Shown here piece by piece: positions 38,467 to 47,798 of a stretch of 64,000 nt of DNA (positions are counted from its first letter, which is position 1; each line of letters starts with the position of its first letter). The DNA is from Anagrus nilaparvatae. Lineage: Eukaryota > Arthropoda > Insecta > Hymenoptera > Mymaridae. The notes beneath the pieces were generated by a model. The model did not search any database. It saw only the letters and a program-made list of their open reading frames with translations, and was not told the DNA's origin. The position numbers and the translations under genes are program-made. Location: contig JAKSXM010000231.1 of NCBI GenBank assembly GCA_022575985.1, positions 9,426,501 to 9,490,500 on the forward strand, written 5' to 3'.

Positions 38467-40013
38467 ATGAAAAAGTAAGTTAAACTAAAACAAAAAATAC
38501 TTGTAAATTATTGCACAACTTGTCATACAGTTTATTGTCATTCGACATTAATTCGGCAAAATATATAAATATATATATATATATATATAATATATAAATA
38601 AATTAATTAAAAAAATGAACGCAAGTCTAATGGCTAACTCCCCGCTTTTTATCTGTATATTCATCATATTTATATTGTTTGTCATAGTCACTGTTTTTGT
38701 TTGAATAAAGAAAGCCCATCTATATAGTAGTTATAATATAAAATTTCAAACGCAATTATTCATTTTCTTATCAACAATCTATTTTATAGTTTCAAATTAT
38801 AGAATTTAATTTCATAAATACTATCAACAATAATTTTTTTTTTTAATTTTCAGTAAAATGCTTCTGTTTGCAATTTTTGGTACTTTAATAGCATTTGGCT
38901 CAGCAGACTTTTGCTACAGCGATATTGAAGCTGCCTGTAGTTCTCGTCCTGTAGCAGCAACATCAGGTAAATGTATTTTTTTAATATTATAGATTAAACA
39001 AAAAACTTCAAAAGATCTAAATTTCAAACCATTAAAATAAAAGAATTTTATTGCCTGGACTAGTAAATAAATTTATGATCAAATATTTTATATAAAATTA
39101 TTATATCATTAATCAAAGTTACCAGAATATAAAAAAGATAACAAATTTATAATCTTATCTTTATCATTAGCAAAAATCTAGAAAATTTTTCCATTTTAGA
39201 TTATTTAGCACAACAAAAATCTTGCAACATCAATTAAACCTCTTGAAGTTGAATAACTGATTGATAATTTGATAATTTTTTATTTTTTTATTTACAAATT
39301 TGTTTCAGTGTAAATTATTTTTTATTTGTGCCATTTGATTTTAATGATAAATATTAATTTTGATTAATCTTAACATTATTTATTTAGATGGCCCTTCACT
39401 ATCAAACTGTAATGCAAAGTATGGCTCATTTGATAGCCTTCAAACTGAATTACAAGCTTATGCAAATGGTCACATTGAGACAAGCTATGAATATTTATTA
39501 ATGTCAACTCATTTTGGAAATTACGAATCAAATCGTCATGGGTTCCAAGGTTTATACAAGAAGCTTTCTGATAAAGCTTGGGAAAAAGCTATTGACATCA
39601 TAAAATACATTGCCAAGAGAGGTGGTAGAATGAATTTCAACCAACTTCCTCATTTCAAGAAAAATGTAAGCAAAAAATTATTCCATAAAAGTGAAAGTAT
39701 AATAAATTTTGATTTTTAATTATAGAGCGAAGAAACAAAAGTACTTGAACTTAACGAAATAAGCAGCTTGGCTAAAGCTCTTGATACTGAAAAACAATTA
39801 GCTGAAGAAGCATTGCGTTTACATGTCCAGACAATGCACATGCCTAAGCAAGATTCTGGTGTCGCTCATTACATCGAGGAGGAATTCATCGAACCTCAAG
39901 CAGATACTGTCAGAATGTTAGCTGGACATACATCCGATTTGAAAAATCTTCTTAATCGTGATGCTGCCTTGGCAGTTTTCTTATTTGATGAATACCTCCA
40001 TAAAACATTGTAA
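38467..40013 (+). CDS. Fer2LCH: Secreted ferritin subunit, light-chain homologue type
   Basis: Four coding exons join in frame: 38467-38474, 38854-38966, 39388-39665 and 39726-40013, giving 228 residues. The first exon carries only eight coding bases; the alternative start Met-5 in exon 2 would keep the same signal peptide (LLFAIFGTLIAFGSA). The mature protein has the insect secretory ferritin four-helix bundle with ELQAYANGHIETSYEYLLMSTHF, LYKKLSDKAWEKAIDIIKYIAKRGG and a C-terminal FLFDEYLHKTL. Where heavy-chain ferroxidase sites have a Glu-His pair (REHA-like), this protein has AWEKAI, so it should be the non-ferroxidase subunit that nucleates iron in the secreted 24-mer with the heavy-chain homologue. 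Paired Cys near the N-terminus fit intersubunit disulphides. It converges on RpS17. Its usual heavy-chain partner is not adjacent in this window. Confidence 0.9.
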
Positions 40014-40958
40014 TAAATTTAAATTTCTATTTTAGTTTAAAAAAATTTATTTGCAAGTTATTATTTTCTAAAAACTTTATCTAAAATATTATTATGGTAA
40101 TTTAAATTCATTAAAACTAACCTCTCTAATATTCATAAATTTAAAAAAAATCTTTATAAATTTTGTTTATTTTTTTTAATTATATACCTAGATATAATCA
40201 TATAATAAAGAGTATAATTAATTAATACTCAATCCAAAATCTTACATTTTTTTTTCTTTTGAAGTAATAATTTTAATTTAAAATTACTTAAATTTATCAA
40301 GAGGCTGTTCTTTTGTATTCACATAAATGAATTAAATATTTTCAATAGTTATAAAATTTTTTAGCAGATCAAATTAATATTAATTTTTTATAATTCAGTA
40401 TGAAATTTTGGAGTTAAAATATATAGATTAAGTATAAGTATAAATATAATGTTATATTTTTGATGTAAATAAAATGTTTATCAATATCTTCTTTATTGTC
40501 ACATTTTTATAAATAAAAAATTATATCAAAATTTGGTCTTGTTTTCTTTACGATTGCAAATATTTTACCAGTTACACGAGTAGGTATTGTTTATTTTTAC
40601 GAACTACTAAAGTATTAATTTAAAGATTGATGTTAAATTTTGATTAATTTATGGATTGAAAATTGTTTATTCTAAATAATAAAATGTTGGGTTTTTCTTT
40701 AAATGGAAACTACAGAATATGATTCATAAACTTGGAAACTCTTTTTACTAGTTATTTTGGTACTTCAATTGAATTTTGTCCTTCCTATTGGTTTTTAAAA
40801 TTTAATTGAATAAAACCAAATGATTAATAAATTTAAAAAAAAAACACAATTAGAAAAAAAAATTGCTTTTTATTGCTTTCATTAGTTTTAACAGCATATT
40901 TTATTGAAATAACTTCCAATATAATAAATATAAACTTGTAAATTTGATGTTAATTAAT
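40014..40958. other. Shared 3' flank between convergent ferritin and RpS17 genes
   Basis: AT-rich. It includes an AATAAA-type poly(A) signal candidate around 40203 for ferritin, and sequence just below 40959 for RpS17 on the minus strand. No gene is seen. Confidence 0.45.
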
Positions 40959-41357
40959 CTATGGACGTCTTGGAAATTGATGAGCACTAACTGGTGTGAC
41001 AGTTTGTAATCCAGGAATATTGTTGAAGTCCAACATTTTCAATAATTCTCTAGTATCTGCATCAACTTCGATAGTATCATGCTCTAAAGCAGAAACTTCT
41101 GGTACGTAGTTGTCTCTACGTTCTCTTTCTTCTTCTTGTAATTTTATTGAAATACCTCGGACTTGACTGTGACGAAGTCTCTTCATAAGTAAAGTTACAA
41201 ATCCAGCAATTTTATTTTTTAAAGGTTTGCTTGGAATAATTGCAATTTCATTGCATACCCTTTTATTTGTGTGAAAATCTAAGGTCAGCTTCATATAATA
41301 TTTTTCAATGATTAATCGAGCTGCTTTTTTGATAGTTTTAGTTCTTACTCTACCCAT
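40959..41357 (-). CDS. RpS17: 40S ribosomal protein S17
   Basis: A single coding exon of 132 residues, the usual eukaryotic eS17 length. It starts [20 protein letters not shown] and contains the conserved [20 protein letters not shown] helix-turn and the [20 protein letters not shown] block, with the variable acidic tail ending in FPRRP. It is a structural component of the small ribosomal subunit head. An acceptor (TTTCAG, AG at 41366-41367) lies eight bases before the start codon, so the gene has a short non-coding first exon, as many ribosomal protein genes do. It has only one complete copy here and no internal stops or frameshifts. Confidence 0.97.
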   Translation of the reverse strand: MGRVRTKTIKKAARLIIEKYYMKLTLDFHTNKRVCNEIAIIPSKPLKNKIAGFVTLLMKRLRHSQVRGISIKLQEEERERRDNYVPEVSALEHDTIEVDADTRELLKMLDFNNIPGLQTVTPVSAHQFPRRP

Positions 41358-41658
41358 CTTGCAGGCTGAAACAAAGCAAATTATGTAAAAGAAAGCTTGA
41401 CAATGTAGGTAATTTTTGTAATTTTTGGGAAAATTAAGAATTCATATGTAAAGGTTTTTTCATTTTTTGGCTTCTCTTGTATACGCCATATAATTATACA
41501 GGACCAGAAGAGGGTTCAAAAGCTTGATAAAGTTTGATTAAATGTACTTAGATTTGGAGTATTATTTTGTATTTTAAGTACAAAAATATTTTTAAAAATA
41601 TACTGGTTAAATTTCTGCAATTTTTATTCTAAAAAAATAAGTTTATTATTTTAAATAC

Positions 41659-41749
41659 CTTAATTTTTTTTCACCACGTGTTTTGGTGTTTTTTCACTGT
41701 CCACGTCCAGCCGAGAAAAAGAGATATGCATTTAGGTTAAATCACGTGA
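41659..41749 (-). promoter_or_regulatory. RpS17 leader exon, 5' TOP tract and E-box
   Basis: On the minus strand the pyrimidine tract CTCTTTTTCTCGG (41723-41711) is a terminal oligopyrimidine start typical of ribosomal protein mRNAs and marks the likely transcription start. The leader exon ends at 41659 (AATTAAG followed by GTATTT). An ATCACGTGAT palindrome lies at 41741-41750, about 20 bases upstream of the TOP tract. A second CACGTG is inside the leader at 41675-41680. The intron is 41366-41658. Confidence 0.65.
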
Positions 41750-41750
41750 T

Positions 41751-42615
41751 TGAAAAGTTAGGTGATGTCAGTGCCCTCGTAAATATTTGTGCAACTAAAA
41801 ATAAGTTCCAAATTTAAACTGGGTTTCATTTCATATAAAAAAATTAATTTTTTTTTTATTTTACAATTAAATAAGCATTTTTGTATTTTTTCAGTACATA
41901 ACTAATTGGATTTACGGTTATACTTTATATGAATAATAATTTTATTATGAATTTGAATCCAAATGTTATAGTAATGCATATTTTTTGCAAAATTCAAAAA
42001 AAAAATTAGAAACCTTGTTTTTAATGAGCTTTCTCGGAAAATCATTAAAAAATAAATTAATTAATTATTTCAAAAATTTATATTCAAAAATTAAATTATT
42101 TCTAATGATAACCCATATGCTTATCTATATAGCTGTAAGTATTATATTAATTTAAAATTGAGTTTCGAGAAACTTAATTAATTTTCAAGTATATTAGACA
42201 ATAAGATTATAAAAAATTAAATGATTATGTACTATTGAGAAAATAATTATTTTGAAATATCTAAGATTAAAGATTCAATTTTCTAAGCATAAACAAGGAA
42301 TTAAAATTTGTTTGAAAATTCAAGTGAATGTTTTCTTATCCTGTTGTTTATTTACACCTTGAAGATCAAGTAATAAGAATGAATTTTTAATGCAAACATT
42401 ATAAATAATACGTACGACATTAGTTCGACTGTTCAACAGTTAATATGAAAACCCTCGTAAGGAACACGTGGATATTCAAAAATCTAAGCAAAAATCTGTT
42501 TAAATTATTAAAATTAAATAATTAAGAAAAATTGAACTTTGAGTTATTATTAATTAAAAAATATATTTTTAAAGCAATCATTACATGCTGATAAAAGATT
42601 AAAAAAAAAAAAGTT
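41751..42615. other. Intergenic, upstream of MATH-BTB gene
   Basis: AT-rich spacer between divergently transcribed RpS17 and the MATH-BTB gene. A CACGTG occurs at 42465-42470. No coding exon is seen. Confidence 0.4.
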
Positions 42616-44788
42616 ATGAATGATTCAAACAATAAAATTCTTTTGGCTGCCAAAAAATTGTGCTCGAAGGGTTCCAGCATTCAAATAAACAATTTCTTTG
42701 CGAACGGAGAAGTTTTAGCTGATGGTGAATACTATTGCAATTTTCTCTATATAGTTAATGATTATAGCAAAAAAAAAGATTTGGATACTGGCTCAGAAAT
42801 AAAAAGCCAATCTTTTTACATGGAAAACAATGAAAGTATTTCTTGGAATATTATTATGTATCCTAATGGAGATACTGTTGAAAATAAAGATTACATCTCC
42901 GTTTTTCTAGTTCCAAATTTTAAAACATCTATCAAGGTACAAGCTGACTATTCAATAATTTTATTTAATAAGAAACATCTAGTGGAAGTGAACAAAATTT
43001 TTTCTTATGAATTCGAAAAAGATGGTATAGATTATGGTTGGCCTCGTTACTTAAAAAATCGAACTCTCGTAGAAAAATGTTTGCAAGATGATAAGCTGAT
43101 TTTTCTTGTCTGCATTGAAGCTCGCGTCAAAGCAGATTTTACTTTAAAAACAATCACCGTATCCGATATAGTCGAGATATCTACTGCAGCTATCGCACCA
43201 ACATTAGATACTCGGCATGAAACTATAAGCAACACCTGGAAAAATTTATACAAAGATACAACGTTTGCTGATTTTACATTAATCGTTGATAAAAAAGAAG
43301 TGAAAGCTCATAAAAACGTGCTGGCTGCTGCTAGTCCAGTATTTTTTGAAATTTTAAAAAAAGAGGCGTCGCTGAATTCTATTGAAATAATGGACCTATC
43401 TTTTGGTATTGTCAAGGAAATGATGCGGTTTATATACATTAATAAAATAGAAAATTTGCACAACATTGCTCATGAATTAATAATGGCTGCGGACAAATAT
43501 GGCATCAAGGACTTAAAGAGTCTTTGTGAAAAGTCGCTGTCCGATAACATAAATATCGATAACATTGGAAAAATTATTTTGATTGCTGACGCGTGCGATG
43601 CAAATACTTTATTGGATGAAACTGTAAAGTTTGTTATTAAAAATAAAGCAGCATTCCAAAACCATTCAGATTATGAAGAAATTATCGACTCCAGCCAAAA
43701 ATTCAATAATAAATTACTTGTATCATTGGTAAGTTAAACTTTATTTATCTCAGATTTATCTGACATTTTATGAACCCAGTATATATATAGTATATTTTTA
43801 CCCATGGCCACAAAAGTAAAGAATGGCCCAAATCGCACGTAAATTACCGTCCGAGGCGAAGCCGAGGATGGTAAACTGCGATTTGGGGCATCCTTTTTTT
43901 GTGGCCAAGGACAAAACATAATTTTTTCTGGTCTGCGTCGAGAAAGCACGTATTTCCCGGACGCTACGCGTCCGAAAAAGACGCGTTTTCTCGCCACAAA
44001 CACAGAAAAATGTTATACGAGCCTTGTCCATAAATAAGGAATGACCCAAATCGCAGTTTACCATCCTCGGCTTCGCCTCGGAAGGTAATTTACGTGCGAT
44101 TTGGGCCATTCTTTACTTTTCTGGACTCGAGCCGTAAATATACTATTCTTGCTCAGTGTCGAGAAAATGCGTTTTTTCGAATAGCGCAGCGGCCAGAAAA
44201 TACGCACTTTCTGGACACTAACAAGAAAAAAAGTTTTTAAGATTTATTAATGGAAAAATTTTTAGTTAATTTAAAATTTATTATGTTAATAACAACACTG
44301 TAAAAAGTAACTTTCTTATATTAATAAAAAAATTTTTAAATTTTCGAAAAATTAATAAATTTTGGAAAAAGTTTGTAAATATTCGAAAAAAATCGTAAAT
44401 TTACTAAATTTAGTATATTAACAAAAAATTCGAGTATTTTCGATTTTTTTTTTAATTCGCAAAGAAAATTGATAATTTACCATTTTTTTTCGAAAATTTA
44501 CAAAAAATAGTTGTAAATTTCCGCAAAATAGTTGTGATTTTACAACTTTTTTCATAAAATCTCACAAAAAAATCGAGAATTCTCGAATTCTTCGATAATA
44601 TACAAAATTTAGTAAATTTACGATTTTTATCGAACATTAACAAAATTTTTTGAAAATCTACTAATTTTTCGAAAAAATTCTATTTTTTTTGTAAATCTAA
44701 GAAAGTTACTTTTTACAATGAAATTATTAATTATATTTTATCAATTTTAACGGTGTATATACTTTTTTATTTTCAGATGAAAATTTGA
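42616..44788 (+). CDS. MATH-BTB protein (speckle-type POZ / TDPOZ-like)
   Basis: A large exon at 42616-43728 joins across a 1048-base intron (donor GTAAGT, acceptor TATTTTCAG) to a 12-base terminal coding exon at 44777-44788, adding Met-Lys-Ile and a stop; total 374 residues. If unspliced, the frame ends two codons after the donor. Residues about 15-165 form a diverged MATH domain (SWNIIMYPNGDTVENKDYISVFL; YLKNRTLVEKCLQDDKLIFLV). Residues about 215-315 form a BTB domain (TFADFTLIVDKKEVKAHKNVL), and a BACK-like helical region follows. Family members recruit substrates to CUL3 ubiquitin ligases through MATH and bind CUL3 through BTB. The MATH pocket is too diverged to name a substrate. Two repeat elements fill the intron. 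Confidence 0.85.
43815..44117. repeat. Palindromic repeat D: 77-base inverted arms, each arm itself a hairpin
   Basis: Bases 43815-43891 are almost perfectly complementary to 44041-44117. Each arm also folds internally: CCCAAATCGCA pairs with TGCGATTTGGG, TTACC with GGTAA, and GAGGCGAAGCCGAGG lies at the tip. The spacer contains another palindrome, GGACGCTACGCGTCC. Diverged copies lie at 46735-46815 and 7848-7925. Open frames across it are artefacts. It lies within the MATH-BTB intron. Confidence 0.8.
44296..44720. mobile_element. MITE-like element, family A copy 3 (425 bp)
   Basis: Starts CACTGTAAAAAGTAACTTTC and ends with the inverse, carrying one change (CAATG instead of CAGTG). It is close to copy 2 at 10532-10938 along its whole length and contains the same ATCGAGAATTCTCGA-like palindromes. 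It is inserted in the MATH-BTB intron, 56 bases before the terminal exon. Confidence 0.8.
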
Positions 44789-45795
44789 GAAAGGTTAATT
44801 ACCAAAAATCAAAGGAATAAAATTTTAACATGGAACATGATTATCAAGCGAGGGGGGGAGGAGGTAAAATGAGACTTAGAATTGTTTTAAATGCTTGAAA
44901 TTATTTAATAAAATTAAACTTATAACCGGTATGTTCAAACACAACCTAAATCCATGGAACATGTTTACTACTAGTAAAGTTCTTGATTATAGTAAACCTA
45001 ATTATTACCTAATTAAGGACGTTGACTAGAGATTGATAAAAATATACGATTTGTCTGAAAAACTAAGGAATCTCCCTGCCAAATCTAAGGAATTTTGACC
45101 ACTTAGTTTTAGAGTTATTGAACCCAAAAGTTAAAATTTTATGCAAGCCCTAATGAAAAAGTTTTACTTCTAAATATACGATTTCAAAAAAAAATTTTTT
45201 TGTTGGATAAGATTTGCAAATAAAAGTTAACAGAGTTAAATCAGAGGTAAATAACCACTAAAAATAACTGCAAAAAAGCAAGTGATATTTCTTGGAGCAA
45301 TACTTGTAGGGTAGATTCACCAGTGAATGAACAATGAATCAAGAACTTTATTATTGTAAACATGTTTCATGCATTTAAGTTGAGTCAATGTGATAAACTG
45401 GTGCTTACGATTATACTCAACTTTTTCTTTTTAAATATTTGTAAATAAAAAAAATTAATTATTATTCATAGATTTATATGTAGATCGTGTTTATTATTTA
45501 TAATAAACCGTAAAAATTTCATCAAAAATTATTTTATTATTTCATTAAATTTTTCATAAATAATTATTCTCTGCTTATCATTCTATACCTTTGCTGGTTA
45601 AATATTCCGAATATTCTTTCAAATTATTGCCTGTATATATTAAAGTACCCTATATTTCCAAAAATTTTTTTTCCCAAAAAAAATCCCAATAAACCATTAA
45701 TTTCCAAAAATAATATTTTTTTCGAATTAATTTTAATAAATTTACGTTGCAAAATTTATTATATTTACACTTTCAACTTATCTTATTTAATTAAT
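44789..45795. other. 3' flank of MATH-BTB gene and AT-rich spacer
   Basis: No coding exon. It contains a GA-rich patch (44854-44870) and AT-rich filler. Confidence 0.4.
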
Positions 45796-46056
45796 TTAAT
45801 GTTGAATTAGTAATTTTAATATTATTGAAAATTTCATATCATATATGAATTCTAAATATTCAAGGACTTTTCCACTCTCTAATGATAAAAAATCCTCTGT
45901 AATTTCATCTAATAATAACTCAAAAGTATGAATTACATCTTCTTCTGGAACAAAATATGCTAACCAACACAGTTTTTGAGCCGAATTTTTTATAGTCTTC
46001 GTTTTCGTCATTATATGCCACATGCAACCCTTCACTTTGGATTTTTCTAGACTCAT
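45796..46056 (-). pseudogene. Possible MULE/FLYWCH-type transposase remnant
   Basis: An 86-codon minus-strand frame contains VKGCMWHIMTKTKTIKN followed closely by KLCWLAYFVPEEDVIHTFELL. This order (KGC-x-x-H, then a leucine/alanine-rich LAYFVPEEDV helix) recalls the segment after the catalytic domain of Mutator-like transposases that travel with FLYWCH zinc fingers in insects. The spacing between the two blocks is shorter than expected, so an internal deletion is likely. Catalytic residues are absent. Assignment is by motif memory only and could be wrong. Confidence 0.35.
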
Positions 46057-46734
46057 TTTGCCGAAAGTAGAAAAAAACAGGCTTTTACTTGAGTAATGTT
46101 TCGTGCAGAATTAATAATAGGTACCTCAAAATTCGTCTTTATCATTTCTGGTGGTTCAAAATATGGAAATTTTTGAAAATTTTTTTTTGACAATTTTTTT
46201 ATTTTTTGAAAAATTTTTATTTTTTTGGGAACTTTTAACTTTGGAACTTATTTTTTTTTTTTGAGGAAAATAATACGTTGGAAAAAAAGGGTTTGGGATA
46301 AATAATAGTTTGGGAAAAAATCCCATTGGGGAAAAAAGATTGGGAAAAATGTGGCCAGATCGTTTTTCGGAGAATACTCGAGAAAACATAGAAAAATCAA
46401 GAAAAGAATAGTATCAACGAAGTTTCTTTTCATTTGAGTCTTAAAAATTCTGACTTTTTTATTTGCTCTAAAAATTTTGTATACTAATGATCCTTTTCTC
46501 TGGAAATTTATAATGCATTTTCCTTCAATGCTATGCAAAGAAAAGAAAAGAAAATAACTTTTGAAGGTAAAAATAAAAAAAATTAAAACTTTAATGCTTT
46601 CTAATTTTTATGCGAATCTTTATTGTTTTTTATTTTTGTGATCTGAGACATTATTCTATATTTAAAGCCGAGGGCAAAACATAATTTTTCTTCGAGCGGA
46701 AACAAATAGTATAATATTACGAGCCCGTGCCCAG
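46057..46734. other. AT-rich spacer, no gene seen
   Basis: Overlapping minus-strand frames at 46156-46538 are T/A-run artefacts with no domain. Confidence 0.4.
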
Positions 46735-46815
46735 AAAAGTAAAGAATTGACCAAATCACACGTAAATTACCATCCGAGGCGATTTGGGTCATTCTTTTTT
46801 TATGGACAAGGGTCG
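46735..46815. repeat. Repeat D copy (partial)
   Basis: AAGTAAAGAATTGACCAAAT then ACACGTAAATTACCATCCGA matches the left arm of the 43815-44117 palindrome. It then jumps directly to GCGATTTGGGTCATTC, so the hairpin tip has been deleted. Confidence 0.65.
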
Positions 46816-46861
46816 TATATACGATTTTTCTTCGTACGTGCTTTCTGGCCGCTGACAAGAA

Positions 46862-47055
46862 AAAAGTTATACAACGAAAAAATGAAACATTCGTTAGTTT
46901 ATAGAAAGTTTATACAAAGTTCAAATTCCAAAGAAACAAAAAATTCAGATGTCTTAGCCAATTCTGAAAAAAAGAAATTAATTTATTTATTATCTACGAA
47001 GATGGATTTCCTGTGTTAAAATTTGTTGAACTTAAAGTCTTTTTTATGGATTGAT
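46862..47055 (+). pseudogene. Decayed G12-like fragment (C-terminal part only)
   Basis: The first frame reads EKMKHSLVYRKFIQSSNSKE with LANSEKKKL, matching the EKMDNSPDYRNFVLKLHSEE block and the MANPETKKL block of the intact gene at 4228-4881. After a frameshift near 47000 it continues DGFPVLKFVELKVFFMD and then a stop, matching the HGFPVLKYIEFF helix. The N-terminal two thirds are missing; a repeat D fragment abuts the break. Confidence 0.75.
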
Positions 47056-47798
47056 CTTCTACGCAAAATAAAATAAAATTATGATTGAATTTTTATTTTA
47101 TTTTAAGATTTATTTGTTTTATAATTGCAATAATTAAACTTGATTATAAATAAAAATCTGCTTTTTCAATATAGTATATAATCGATGAATTGATTCTTTA
47201 ATTTCACGAGTTTAGAGTCCGCTAAAATTAATAGGTAATCAATATTTTTGGTTCCTTATTATTTTGATTTTTTCGCATATACCTTTTACGAATTATAGGC
47301 CAAAATAATGGCGTAGATAAATGTATTAAAATTATAAATTCCAAAAATTGAATTGTGGACAGTATACCTATAAAAGATACAGTTTTTTGGGAATCTTATT
47401 GAAACCTAATTTTTAATTAGAACCATACTGTATGTTATAATTTTTTAAATTATTTATACAGCCGCACAAGACTTATTAACTTTTTTTTTTCATTGTTTTG
47501 TATTTTTATGCTTATAAAGCCTAAATAAGGCGAAAATTTTGGTGTTTTATTAAACAGACTATGGGTACCACATTGTTTCATCAAAACAAATTATTGAAGA
47601 GTAAAATTTTGCAAACACTTGGAGAAAACGACATGTACAGTGGCGACATTTTCTGTAATATCAAAAATAATCGATTTGATTAGATTTTTTTTTCTGTCCT
47701 CGGATGAAAATTTCGGAAAATTCTAACTTGATTTTCGAATTTCTCGGAACATTTTTTTACCATTTTTAAGATACGTTTTAAATATTTCTGATACGCTA
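47056..47798. other. AT-rich spacer, no gene seen
   Basis: No coding or structural signal that I can support between the G12 remnant and the large foldback. Confidence 0.4.

Noticed and set aside
43734..44109. Two minus-strand frames of 89 and 103 codons
   Set aside because: Both are translations of the palindromic repeat D; the sequences mirror each other and have no domain.
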